A stretch of DNA of 64,000 bases. Origin: Planctomycetota bacterium (GTDB lineage Bacteria > Planctomycetota > Phycisphaerae > SM23-33). This document shows positions 44,779 to 52,455 of the stretch, piece after piece. A program made the position numbers and the translations under genes. Under the pieces are notes generated by a model, which worked only from the letters and a program-made list of their open reading frames with translations, did no database searches and had not been told where the DNA came from. The number at the start of each line of letters is the position of its first letter. Position 1 is the stretch's first letter. The stretch is from the NCBI GenBank assembly GCA_022705325.1, contig JAKJER010000005.1, positions 124,001 through 188,000 of the forward strand, written 5' to 3'.

Positions 44779-46158
44779 ATGGACCAGATCAACGCGTGGT
44801 TGTCGGACGTTGCGGGGGTGGTATGGGGATGGCCGCTGCTGATCCTCCTGCTGGGGACCCACCTGTTCCTGACGGTTCGCCTGGGCTTCATTCAGCGATA
44901 CATGGGGCGGGCGATCCGGATCTCGCTTCGGCGAAGCAGCGAGGGCGCGGGCGACATCAGCCAGTTCGGCGCGCTGACGACGGCGTTGGCGGCGACGATC
45001 GGGACGGGCAATATCATCGGGGTGGCCGGGGCGATCGTCGCGGGCGGGCCCGGGGCGGTGCTGTGGATGTGGCTGACGGGGGTGTTCGGCATCGCGACCA
45101 AGTACGGCGAGGCGCTGCTGTCGGTTCACTATCGCGTGCAGATGCCCAACGGTCAGATGGCCGGCGGGCCCATGTACGTGCTGGAGCGGGGGCTCAAGGC
45201 CCGGTGGTTGGGGCTGGTCTTCGCGGCGCTGACGGCGCTGGCGGCCTTCGGCATCGGCAACATGGTGCAGGCGAACGCCATCGCCAAGACGGTGGACATG
45301 ACGCTGGCGTTGGGGAGCGACCACGTTCTGGCCCGGACGTTTCTGGACATTCCGCTGCTGCGGTGGCTGGTGGGGGCTGCGGTGACGGCGCTGACGGCGC
45401 TGGTGATCCTGGGCGGCATTCGCTCGATCGCCCGCGTCTGCCAGTTGCTGGTGCCCTTCATGGCGGTGTTCTACATGGGCGGGTGCCTCGCGCTGCTGGC
45501 CATGCACTGGCAGACGATCCCGGACACGATCGCCCTGATCTGCACGTCGGCGTTCACGGGACAGGCGGCGATCGGGGGGTTCGTCGGGGCGGGCCTGCGG
45601 GAGGTGATCCGCTTCGGCGTGGCCCGCGGGTTGTTCTCCAACGAGTCGGGTCTGGGCAGCGCCCCGATCGTGGCGGCGGCCGCCCAGACCGCCCACCCGG
45701 TCCGCCAGGCCCTGGTCTCCGCCAGCGGGACGTTCTGGGACACCGTCGTCATCTGCGCGATCACGGGCATCGTGCTGGTCAACGGCGGGCAGTGGATGCA
45801 CGTGACGGACAAGGAACTGCTGACCAGCCAGACGTTCGGCGCCTTCGGGTCGATCGGGCCGATCGTGCTGAACGTCGGCCTGCTGACGTTCGTGTTCTCG
45901 ACGATCCTGGGCTGGTCGTACTACGGCGAGAAGGCGGTGGAGTACATCTTCGGCACGCGGGCGGTCCGCTGGTACCGCTATCTGTGGGTGGCGGCGGTGC
46001 TGGTGGGCGCGACGGTGCAGGCCGAGGCGGTCTGGAACTTCGCCGACGTCGCCAACGGCTGCATGGTCGTGCCCAACGTGATCTCGCTGGTCCTGCTGTC
46101 GGGCGTGGCGGCGCGGGTGACCCGGGAGTACTTCGCCCAGCATCCGGGAAGGATGTGA
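44779..46158 (+). CDS. Sodium:alanine/glycine symporter (AGCS family)
   Basis: 459 residues from the ATG at 44779, with GAGGACAGG just ahead. About 11 hydrophobic helices are present. The AGCS signatures [22 protein letters not shown] and [11 protein letters not shown] are intact (the first read as [18 protein letters not shown] plus TGNI), as are [24 protein letters not shown] and [16 protein letters not shown]. Members import alanine or glycine with Na+. No regulatory element such as a glycine riboswitch is visible upstream. Its 3' end converges on the recombinase gene across 51 bases of simple-repeat DNA. Confidence 0.94.
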   Translation: MDQINAWLSDVAGVVWGWPLLILLLGTHLFLTVRLGFIQRYMGRAIRISLRRSSEGAGDISQFGALTTALAATIGTGNIIGVAGAIVAGGPGAVLWMWLTGVFGIATKYGEALLSVHYRVQMPNGQMAGGPMYVLERGLKARWLGLVFAALTALAAFGIGNMVQANAIAKTVDMTLALGSDHVLARTFLDIPLLRWLVGAAVTALTALVILGGIRSIARVCQLLVPFMAVFYMGGCLALLAMHWQTIPDTIALICTSAFTGQAAIGGFVGAGLREVIRFGVARGLFSNESGLGSAPIVAAAAQTAHPVRQALVSASGTFWDTVVICAITGIVLVNGGQWMHVTDKELLTSQTFGAFGSIGPIVLNVGLLTFVFSTILGWSYYGEKAVEYIFGTRAVRWYRYLWVAAVLVGATVQAEAVWNFADVANGCMVVPNVISLVLLSGVAARVTREYFAQHPGRM

Positions 46159-46159
46159 A

Positions 46160-46209
46160 GTTTTCGATTGTCGACAATCGACAATCGCAAATCGCAAATC
46201 GACAATCCC
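46160..46209. repeat. TCGACAATCGCAAATCG-type repeat between converging genes
   Basis: The entire gap between the AGCS symporter and the recombinase stop codon is built from variants of GACAATCGACAATCGCAAATCG, with an initial TTTTCGATTGTCGACAATCG that can pair with itself. It is the same class as 4811-4883 and 34663-34692. The self-complementary first part may act as a weak hairpin. Confidence 0.55.
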
Positions 46210-47148
46210 TCACGCCCTGGGGTGGAACTTCTTGTGGATGGCCTTGAGGCGGGAGGAATCCACGTGAGTGTAGATCTGCGTGGTGGAGATGTCGGCGTGC
46301 CCAAGCATTTCCTGGACGCTTCGCAGGTCGGCGCCGTGGGTGAGCATCTGGGTGGCGAAGCAGTGTCGCAGCGTGTGGGGGCTGACGTGTCCGCGGAGGG
46401 CGGCCTGGCGGACGTACTTTCGGACGAGGTCGTAGACGTCGGCGCGGCATAGGGGTTTGCCTCGCACGGAGAGAAACAGCCTGTCGGTGTGCTGAGCCGA
46501 TCGCGCCGCCAGCGCCGGGCGAAGGGCGGCGAGGTAATGGTTGACGGCGTCGAGGGATTCCTGGGCGGCCGGGACGATGCGTTCCTTGCTGCCCTTTCCC
46601 AGGACGCGGAGGATGCCCAGGGAGAAGTTGACGTCGTTGACGTCCAACCCGGTCAATTCGCTGGCCCGCACGCCGGCGGCGTAGAGCAGGGCGAGCATGG
46701 CGTAGTCTCGCGGGCCGAGGCGCGGGTTGGAGCGGGCGGCGTCGAGCAGGAGGCGGACGCTGGCGTCATCGAGCACGGTCGGCAGGCGGTGCCACTTGCG
46801 GGGGGAGTCGACGTGCTGGGAGACGTCGCGGTCGAGCACCCGCTGGAGGACGAGCCACCGGCAGAACATGCGGATGGCGGCGATCGAGCGGGCGACGGAG
46901 GAGGCGGCCAGGCGCGACTTGCGGGCCCATCGCAGATAGCCCTCCAGGTGGGTCGGCTGGAGCGAGGCGAGCGCAGCGCCCTGCTCGGCCAGGCTGGCCA
47001 ACAACCCGCGCAGATCGCGCCCGTAGGCTAAACGCGTATTGGCTGACAGGCCGCACTCGACCTGGAGATAGTCCAGAAACTCAGTGACCAGCCTCTGATC
47101 AGGAGACGGCGAAGAGGACGGGCTGGCAGGAGGCGTCGATGTGGTCAT
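46210..47148 (-). CDS. xerD: Tyrosine recombinase, XerC/XerD type
   Basis: 312 residues. A SAM-like N-terminal domain ([39 protein letters not shown]) is followed by the catalytic domain: Arg in [14 protein letters not shown], Lys region [38 protein letters not shown] with the nucleophile Tyr. The length and layout match chromosomal dimer-resolution recombinases and not phage integrases with extra DNA-binding domains. The N-terminal 20 residues are Ser/Pro rich. The first ~50 bases of the gene overlap the end of an upstream Cys-rich small gene on the same strand in another frame. Confidence 0.92.
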   Translation of the reverse strand: MTTSTPPASPSSSPSPDQRLVTEFLDYLQVECGLSANTRLAYGRDLRGLLASLAEQGAALASLQPTHLEGYLRWARKSRLAASSVARSIAAIRMFCRWLVLQRVLDRDVSQHVDSPRKWHRLPTVLDDASVRLLLDAARSNPRLGPRDYAMLALLYAAGVRASELTGLDVNDVNFSLGILRVLGKGSKERIVPAAQESLDAVNHYLAALRPALAARSAQHTDRLFLSVRGKPLCRADVYDLVRKYVRQAALRGHVSPHTLRHCFATQMLTHGADLRSVQEMLGHADISTTQIYTHVDSSRLKAIHKKFHPRA

Positions 47149-47278
47149 CCACCAGGAGTTCCTGAAAGACGGGACAGGTCATGTAGCGGTCGGCGCAGTG
47201 TTCGAACGCGCTGGCCAGGTTCCTGAGAGTCAGGTGGTCCGAACACCGCTCGTCATCCTGGTCTACGAATGGGCACAC
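47099..47278 (-). CDS. Small Cys-rich protein overlapping the recombinase start
   Basis: 59 residues if it starts at the GTG at 47278, which has GGAG six bases upstream; a GTG at 47311 would give 70 residues. The spacing of metal-binding-type residues is striking: CPF near the start, DERCSDHLTLRNL, FEHCADRYMTCPVF and a final ASCQPV. The helix-like phrase between LTLRNL and TCPVF looks conserved. I believe similar short proteins occur elsewhere in planctomycete genomes, but this is memory and not checked. It could bind zinc or an Fe-S cluster. It overlaps xerD by 50 bases, so the two are probably translated from one message. Confidence 0.62.
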   Translation of the reverse strand: MCPFVDQDDERCSDHLTLRNLASAFEHCADRYMTCPVFQELLVDDHIDASCQPVLFAVS

Positions 47279-47398
47279 GTGGTTCTCCAGTCTTCCTTGA
47301 CTACTGCACACCGTGGGCTACGCCTGTTGGGGTTATCGGCCAGGCGGGGCTTTTCGCTTGAACCTTTTGCCTCGACCCGCCTCGGCAGCCAACGCGAA

Positions 47399-47427
47399 GG
47401 GCCCGCGGAGGTGCGTTCCGCGGGCCC
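47399..47427. terminator. Strong GC hairpin upstream of the Cys-rich gene
   Basis: An 11-bp perfect inverted repeat, GGGCCCGCGGA (47399-47409) and TCCGCGGGCCC (47417-47427), with a 7-base loop. No clear U-tract follows on either strand, so it may be a terminator for the lipoprotein gene that ends at 47515, or a leader structure ahead of the Cys-rich gene. The remaining bases of 47279-47514 show no gene. Confidence 0.5.
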
Positions 47428-47514
47428 TGCATGGGTCCATGAGCTACGAGGCGTCGTCGCGCCGGCCTGGAAGCGCCCGGCGGGGGGCGTCGGGCGGCGC
47501 GTCCTTCGCCCCGG

Positions 47515-48072
47515 CTATTCCTTCTTGTCCTTGTCCTTCTCCTCCTTGCCGCGGTGGGAGTTGACCCAGGAGGAGATGCCCTTTGCGAGGCCCTCCGCCT
47601 TGTTCTGCACCCCCAGGCCGACGGTCTTGCCGGTGCGTCCGACGGCGTTTCCGGTGGCCAGGACGCTGCCGGTGGTCTTGTCCACCAGCTCCACGTGGGC
47701 TACGACCTCCTCGAGGGGGCCGAAGATGTTGTCGGTCACGTCCGCCTTCTCGTAGTGCAGGATCGCGACGTTCACCACCAGCGTCTTACCCGGGCTGTCG
47801 TTCTGGAACCGCTTCTGGAACTCCCGCGGGAACTGGCTGAAGAACTCCTCGGGGACGTTGCGCCCGTAGGCATTGGCCACCTTGCCCAACTCGATATTGG
47901 TGTACGGCGCCAAGGGCTTGGACTCCTTGGCGGGAAGGGAGTTCTCCTGCCAATACTTGCCCTTGGGTCCCAGGCCGGCTTCGGCCCCTTCACCGATGAG
48001 CCGGCCCATGCAGCCTCCGGCACAGAAAGCCAGGAACGACAGCAGAGCCAGGGTCGCGATGCAATTCTTCAT
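47515..48072 (-). CDS. Hypothetical lipoprotein (DUF4410-like)
   Basis: 185 residues with a lipoprotein signal whose lipobox is CAGGC. After the anchor comes YTNIELGKVANAYGRNVPEE, FPREFQKRFQN, and TLVVNVAILHYEKADV, then VVAHVELVDKTTGSVLATGN. The order 'name-your-limits, FxxxFxxxL, beta strands, xVxVxLVDxxTGxVLA' resembles DUF4410-type bacterial lipoproteins, though I am not certain. The tail is a run of Lys/Asp/Glu (KEEKDKDKKE). Function unknown. An AAGGAGAATG-like site precedes the ATG. Confidence 0.72.
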   Translation of the reverse strand: MKNCIATLALLSFLAFCAGGCMGRLIGEGAEAGLGPKGKYWQENSLPAKESKPLAPYTNIELGKVANAYGRNVPEEFFSQFPREFQKRFQNDSPGKTLVVNVAILHYEKADVTDNIFGPLEEVVAHVELVDKTTGSVLATGNAVGRTGKTVGLGVQNKAEGLAKGISSWVNSHRGKEEKDKDKKE

Positions 48073-48200
48073 TTCATTCTCCTTGTTTTCCGGGGCCGGG
48101 AGACGGTCGCCTGCTCCGGGGCTCCGTCGATAAGCCCAAACTCATCAACCAATTATAGCCGCCGCGATCGCCGGGGCAAAGGCGCGGCCGCCAGGGCCCG

Positions 48201-49904
48201 CTATGGGGCCGGGGCGGGGAGCTTGAACACGCGATAGAATCGTCCCCAGCCTTCGGCGGGGACCTGGTCGAGAACGCCCTGTCCTTCGGGCGCGACCGGG
48301 GCGCGGGCGATGACGAACCAGGCGCCGGCCCCGCGAAAGGGCGCCTGGTGGGCGAACTCGCCGGCCAGCACCGTCAGGGCCTCGGGATCGATCTTCCCGG
48401 TGCGCGGGTTCAGCACGCGGGTCATGCGGTCCAAGCGGGTGACCCACTCGTCCAGGAGCCAGGGGGCCAGGTAGTAGATGATCCGAATGTCATGGCGTGC
48501 GGCGACAATGGAGCGTCGCGCGGCCATGCGGAACTCGCTCAGTTCGGTGACGAAGACGGCGTCGGTGGGAGTGTGGCGGTCGGCCCAGGCGGAAATGGCC
48601 CGCAGCTCGTAGCGGCGGTGTTCGTCCTCGTGGCGATCGCGGATGAACTCGGGCTTGTCGACCTCCTCCATGGCCATGGTCATGGTGTCGACCAAGGCGT
48701 GGCGGAGGGGGCGGAGGTTGTCGGAGGGGATCATGTAGATGGCGGCCAGCAGGGCGCAGGCCGACCTCAGCAGGGCCCGGTGGACCTTGACCAGGCGGAA
48801 GAGGTTGCCCAGGCTCTGGGCGAACAGGACGTAGAGGGCGACCATGGCCAGGCTGGAGGCGTGGACGAACTCGACGGTCGGGGGGCCCATGCGGGTGAGG
48901 TAGCCGACGAGCTGGCTGGCGGCCTGGAAGACCAGGGCCACGCCGAGGGCGATCGAGCCGAAGAGGACCCAGAACTTCAGGTCTCGCGAGCGGTAGCGTT
49001 CGTAGCGTGCGAGGGTGAGGACGGCGGGGACGACGAGCAGGGCGGCCAGCAGGGCCCAGTTGAGCAGGGAGCGCGGCATGTCGGGGTAGAGGTACTGGGG
49101 GTCGACCATTCGGAGGGCCTCGAACACCCTGCCCCCGCGGACGAACGCGTCGGGCCCGGCCAGGTGGACGCGCAGGCGATAGAAGTAGATCAGGTAGGGC
49201 AGGGCGCCGGCCAGGGCGGCCAGGCCCAGCGCCAGGCCGGTGAGCAAGGCCCTGGGCGAGAAGCGGCGCAGGGCGAGATGGACGGCCAGCAGGACCACCG
49301 TCAGGTTCATGGCCCATGCGGGGCTGAGGTTGCCCAGCAGGCCGATCAGGACGAACAGCAACAGCAGGTGCCGGGTGCTCGCGAGACGCCCCGCCTGCTG
49401 CCAGCGGAGAAAGGCGAGCACGATCAGGGGCACGAGCGCCTGGACCCAGGCGGCGGAGGTCATGGTGTCCAGGGCGCCGAGCCCCCAGTAGGCGGGGCCG
49501 AGGGTGTCGGTGACGGCGGAACTGAGTACGGCCACGAATACGGCGACCGACCAGTTGCGGCACTGGCGGTAGAGCAGGGCGTACATGGAGCACAGGTACA
49601 GCATCGCGACCAGGGGCACCATGAGGCGGTAGGGCAGGAGAAGGTCCTGCCAGCCGCCCAGGCGAAGAACGCCGGCGACCATGGCGGTGAACAGCGGGTT
49701 GTGGGCGTTCCACAGGGGCGGCCGGCTGAAGAACGGGTCGCGGGCGTACAGGTCGTGGCGGTGCTCCTTGAGGGCCACCGTCGTCGCGTGGACCTGTGCG
49801 TCGCTGAGGCGGCACTCCTGCCAGGCCAGCAGGGCGTACAAGGCGGCTGTGCCCGCCAGGATCGCGATCGCGATCAGATGTCTGGGCCGAGGTTTGGGTC
49901 TCAT
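48201..49904 (-). CDS. Polytopic membrane protein, possibly GT-C-like
   Basis: 567 residues. About 10 to 12 hydrophobic helices fill the first 380 residues. A long extracytoplasmic loop after the first helix contains the phrase LYARDPFFSRPPLWNAHNP, the kind of acidic/aromatic loop seen in GT-C glycosyltransferases and related proteins. The C-terminal ~160 residues are soluble and mixed (RDRHEDEHRRYELRAISAWA, TDAVFVTELSEFRMAARRS), and resemble the periplasmic tails of such proteins. I do not recognise an exact family, so this is described and not named. It is monocistronic as far as I can see. Confidence 0.75.
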   Translation of the reverse strand: MRPKPRPRHLIAIAILAGTAALYALLAWQECRLSDAQVHATTVALKEHRHDLYARDPFFSRPPLWNAHNPLFTAMVAGVLRLGGWQDLLLPYRLMVPLVAMLYLCSMYALLYRQCRNWSVAVFVAVLSSAVTDTLGPAYWGLGALDTMTSAAWVQALVPLIVLAFLRWQQAGRLASTRHLLLLFVLIGLLGNLSPAWAMNLTVVLLAVHLALRRFSPRALLTGLALGLAALAGALPYLIYFYRLRVHLAGPDAFVRGGRVFEALRMVDPQYLYPDMPRSLLNWALLAALLVVPAVLTLARYERYRSRDLKFWVLFGSIALGVALVFQAASQLVGYLTRMGPPTVEFVHASSLAMVALYVLFAQSLGNLFRLVKVHRALLRSACALLAAIYMIPSDNLRPLRHALVDTMTMAMEEVDKPEFIRDRHEDEHRRYELRAISAWADRHTPTDAVFVTELSEFRMAARRSIVAARHDIRIIYYLAPWLLDEWVTRLDRMTRVLNPRTGKIDPEALTVLAGEFAHQAPFRGAGAWFVIARAPVAPEGQGVLDQVPAEGWGRFYRVFKLPAPAP

Positions 49905-50025
49905 GTGGTCCGCCTGCGTCAGGCAACCGGGACGACAGCATACCCCCCGGAGGGGGAAAAGCCAATTGCCTGGCGGTCCTCTCCGCCTTGTGCGCGCTGC
50001 GGTCGGTGAGCCGGGGGCCGGGCGG

Positions 50026-50736
50026 CTACTTCAGGGCGGCCACCTCTTCGGGCGTGAGGGCCCGGTTGAAGAACTTGACCTCGTCGATGATGCCCGTGGC
50101 GGCTACGTCGCCCGGGCGGGCGCCGATCCACAGGGGCAGATTGTTGGCGGCGAGCTTTCCGGCGACCGGTTCGCTGGCGTCCTTCTTGCCGTCCACGTAG
50201 AACGTGACGGCCTTGGGGCACTTGACCACGGCCACCAGGTGCCACTTGCCGTCGGCGATGTTCTTGGCGCCTTCGAGGCGCAAGCGGGCCTGCCCGGCGT
50301 CGGCATAGTCGAGGATCCCGCTGAGGGCGCCGCCCATGGTGACCCACACGTCGATGTTGCGGATCTCCTTGGCCTCGGGGAACTCCGTGCCACCGCGCCA
50401 GACGATGTACTGGTAATCGCTGGTGTTCTTGAGCTTGATCCAGGCGGCGAAGGTGTACTCCGGGGCGTCGAGGCAGGGAGCCGTGTCGATCAGGACGTAT
50501 CCCTTCCCGTTGAACTCGAGCGCCTTGCCCACCTTCCCGTCGACCCACTTGAGCCCGTCCTTGATCGTGCCGCCGTTCTTGCAGGTGCCGGCGTTCTTGA
50601 CGGTCTGCCCGGTGCCTTCGTCGAAGGACCACCACCCGCACGGCCCGCCCGCGGCCCCGCCCACGTCGCAGCCGCCGGCCAGGAACAGGCCCGCCGTAAA
50701 CGCCACCGCCAATACAGCATGGAACGTCATTCTCAT
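50026..50736 (-). CDS. LamG-like (concanavalin-A-like) lipoprotein
   Basis: 236 residues. A lipoprotein signal with lipobox LAGGC is followed by a LamG jelly-roll: GWWSFDEGTGQTVKNAGT, VGKALEFNGKGYVLI, YTFAAWIKLKN, GKWHLVAVVKCP, VTFYVDGKKDASEPV, GIIDEVKFFNRALTPEEVAALK. The closing phrase is typical of LamG domains in planctomycete surface proteins. It probably binds a glycan at the cell surface; ligand unknown. A purine-rich site lies before the ATG at 50736. It is downstream of the small-gene cluster but separated by a strong hairpin. Confidence 0.88.
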   Translation of the reverse strand: MRMTFHAVLAVAFTAGLFLAGGCDVGGAAGGPCGWWSFDEGTGQTVKNAGTCKNGGTIKDGLKWVDGKVGKALEFNGKGYVLIDTAPCLDAPEYTFAAWIKLKNTSDYQYIVWRGGTEFPEAKEIRNIDVWVTMGGALSGILDYADAGQARLRLEGAKNIADGKWHLVAVVKCPKAVTFYVDGKKDASEPVAGKLAANNLPLWIGARPGDVAATGIIDEVKFFNRALTPEEVAALK

Positions 50737-50915
50737 CGTCCACCGCCTTTCTGGATGTGCATCTCGTTCTGAACGAGCGTGACCTGGGGCGGCCGGCGCG
50801 GTGCGGGCCCGGTCCGCCCCCCGTGTGCAGCGCGTCCTATTGTTTCACCCTCATCCACGCATTGCAAGCGCGTGCGGAGGGCCGGGCGAAAAAATGCGGC
50901 CTGGCGTAACGACAA

Positions 50916-50952
50916 CCGGCCCGGCTGGAGGGATCGCTCCAGGCCGGGCCGG
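50916..50952 (-). terminator. Strong hairpin after the small-gene cluster
   Basis: CCGGCCCGGCTGGAG (50916-50930) pairs with CTCCAGGCCGGGCCGG (50937-50952) around a 6-base loop, with one bulge. It lies 24 bases after the stop codon of the first small gene (minus strand) and is followed on that strand by TTGTCGTT. Probable terminator of the three-gene cluster. The rest of 50737-50975 holds no recognisable gene. Confidence 0.65.
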
Positions 50953-50975
50953 CGATGCGGTTGATGGGGGCTGGC

Positions 50976-51266
50976 TCAGCGGCCGCTGGGACGGGCGGAT
51001 TCGAGATCGACCGTCTTGCCCACGGGCAGGATGCTCCGCCCCTGGATGTCGGCGAAGTAGACGTTGAGCTGCTTGGTCTGCATGTCCAGCACGTAGAGGA
51101 GTTCGCGGCTCTCACTGTAGGCGGCGGTGCAGACGACGTATCGGCCGGACTTCATCACGTTCTCGGCGCGGGCGTCCTGCGTGGTGTACGCGCCGATCAG
51201 CAGGACCGACAGCAGGGCGGCGACGGCCAGCAGGATGACGAGGGTGACATTCTGGGAATGGGTCAT
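50976..51266 (-). CDS. Small single-pass protein, paralogue of the next gene
   Basis: 96 residues. One hydrophobic segment near the N-terminus (VTLVILLAVAALLSVLLIGA) acts as a signal anchor or signal peptide. The exported part contains ELLYVLDMQTKQLNVYFADI, which aligns with AVYILDVSKQQLTAIYVDKT in the neighbouring gene: a short beta-hairpin of the form (L/V)Y(V/I)LDxxxxQL. The body is otherwise without a recognised domain. It lies 10 bases downstream of its paralogue. I have a memory of such paired small proteins in planctomycetes but cannot confirm it here. Function unknown. Confidence 0.7.
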   Translation of the reverse strand: MTHSQNVTLVILLAVAALLSVLLIGAYTTQDARAENVMKSGRYVVCTAAYSESRELLYVLDMQTKQLNVYFADIQGRSILPVGKTVDLESARPSGR

Positions 51267-51276
51267 GGCGGTTCTC

Positions 51277-51552
51277 CTAGCGGCTCTCGCGGAAATCGGT
51301 GCGGATGAGTCGGCTGCCGATCGCGGTGATGGCCTTGGCGGTCTTGTCGACGTAGATGGCGGTGAGCTGCTGCTTGGACACGTCGAGGATGTAGACCGCG
51401 GAGGTGTTGGTCTGGACCCGCCCGGGGACCATGATGTAGTCGATGCCGCCGAAGCCCTGTGCCTGAGCCGGCGGGGCCGACACCACGAGCATCATCGCCG
51501 CCAGGAGGGCGACATTGACGCATACAAGCGTCACAATCAATGCCTGTTTCAT
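51277..51552 (-). CDS. Small exported protein, paralogue of the gene at 50976
   Basis: 91 residues. A signal peptide (VTLVCVNVALLAAMMLVVSA, with cleavage around AQAQ) is followed by a short body with IDYIMVPGRVQTNTSAVYIL and DVSKQQLTAIYVDKTAKAI. The central hairpin is shared with the following gene. AAGGAGACA precedes the ATG. The pair appears to be a tandem duplication whose hydrophobic N-terminal segments have diverged. Function unknown; a small envelope protein is most likely. Confidence 0.72.
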   Translation of the reverse strand: MKQALIVTLVCVNVALLAAMMLVVSAPPAQAQGFGGIDYIMVPGRVQTNTSAVYILDVSKQQLTAIYVDKTAKAITAIGSRLIRTDFRESR

Positions 51553-51600
51553 TCGCTGTCTCCTTAGATATTCGACCGCCCGCCGCCGGGCGGGGCTTGA

Positions 51601-51801
51601 TCAGTCCAGGTGGGTCCGCCGCGAGTTCTTGAAGGCGACCGCGCAGATGCCCGCCAGCCCCACCAACACGTAAATCCAGGAGATGAGGCCGACAGAAGCT
51701 TCGATCTTGGGCGGGTCGTACGGTGCGGCCGACAGGGCGCCGGCCGCGGCAAGCACCGCGGCAAGTCCCCACGGCCAACGAGTGATTCGTTTGGCGTTCA
51801 T
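51601..51801 (-). CDS. Tiny exported/membrane protein, third member of the small cluster
   Basis: 66 residues from the ATG at 51801; an ATG nine bases further up is also possible. It has a basic N-terminus and a hydrophobic segment ending in an AxA-type site (LAAVLAAAGALSAAPYD), then a second hydrophobic helix (VGLISWIYVLVGLAGICAVAF) and a basic tail (KNSRRTHLD). The layout fits a processed protein with one transmembrane helix and a cytoplasmic basic tail. It is unrelated to its two neighbours in sequence but lies 48 bases upstream of them on the same strand and is probably co-transcribed. Confidence 0.62.
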   Translation of the reverse strand: MNAKRITRWPWGLAAVLAAAGALSAAPYDPPKIEASVGLISWIYVLVGLAGICAVAFKNSRRTHLD

Positions 51802-51913
51802 GTCGTGCATTATACTTGGGCGCACGGCCGATGCAACGGTGAGACACGGAATTGTGGACAGGCCGGCCGGTCCGGGGGCGCCGGCGGGCGGTCGTTCGGG
51901 CGGGTCGAAGACC

Positions 51914-52435
51914 TCACAGAAAGGCGGCTACGTCGCGGGCCAGGCGGGCGAAGTCGGCGCCGCCCATGGCGATGGTCTGCCATTTGGCGCTGCGGGGGCG
52001 GGCGGCGGTGAGGTAGTCGCCCAACCGTACCGCCACGAACGCGTAGTGCTCCTGGCGGAAGAGATGGACGTCGGCGAAGGGGGCTCGCTGGGGCGGGCCC
52101 TGCAACCAGTAGGCGAAGACCAGGAAGGCGGAGAACCCCTGCCCGAAGACCTTCTCCCATTCGCCCAGGCCCTCGACGTCCTGGCGGGTGATCCAGTTCT
52201 CCCAGGCCCGGCTGGCCTTGCCCCTGCGGGCCAGTCCGCTGTCGGGGAACTTGCGCCCCTTCACGTCCACCAGCAGGTTGGGCCCGCTGGAACTGTAGAC
52301 CAGGAAGTCGAAGCTCTTGATGGCGGATCCGGCGAAGATGGCCTTCTTCGCCTCATCGACGGCGACGTAAGGCCACCCCCGCGAGCGAAGGTAGTCCTCG
52401 AACGCCGCCTCGTAATGGATGTTGCGGTCGGCCAT
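51914..52435 (-). CDS. HYExAFE family protein, PD-(D/E)XK nuclease-like
   Basis: 173 residues. The N-terminal NIHYEAAFEDYLRSRGWPYV carries the HYExAFE motif that names a planctomycete family. A PD-(D/E)XK-like core is suggested by SFDFLVY (D43) followed by LLVDVKGRKF (D57, K59), the usual Asp...Asp-x-Lys spacing across two beta strands, with E9 as possible further ligand. Enzymes of this fold cut or bind nucleic acids; activity of this family is not established to my knowledge. The stop of hisS upstream is 20 bases from the start, so the two may be co-transcribed. The start ATG is preceded by no clear Shine-Dalgarno site. Confidence 0.8.
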   Translation of the reverse strand: MADRNIHYEAAFEDYLRSRGWPYVAVDEAKKAIFAGSAIKSFDFLVYSSSGPNLLVDVKGRKFPDSGLARRGKASRAWENWITRQDVEGLGEWEKVFGQGFSAFLVFAYWLQGPPQRAPFADVHLFRQEHYAFVAVRLGDYLTAARPRSAKWQTIAMGGADFARLARDVAAFL

Positions 52436-52455
52436 CCAACGACAGGGATCAGGGG

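Noticed and set aside
46210..47148. Phage integrase or mobile-element integrase
   Set aside because: Length, layout and lack of an accessory DNA-binding domain match chromosomal XerC/XerD; no att site or mobile genes nearby.
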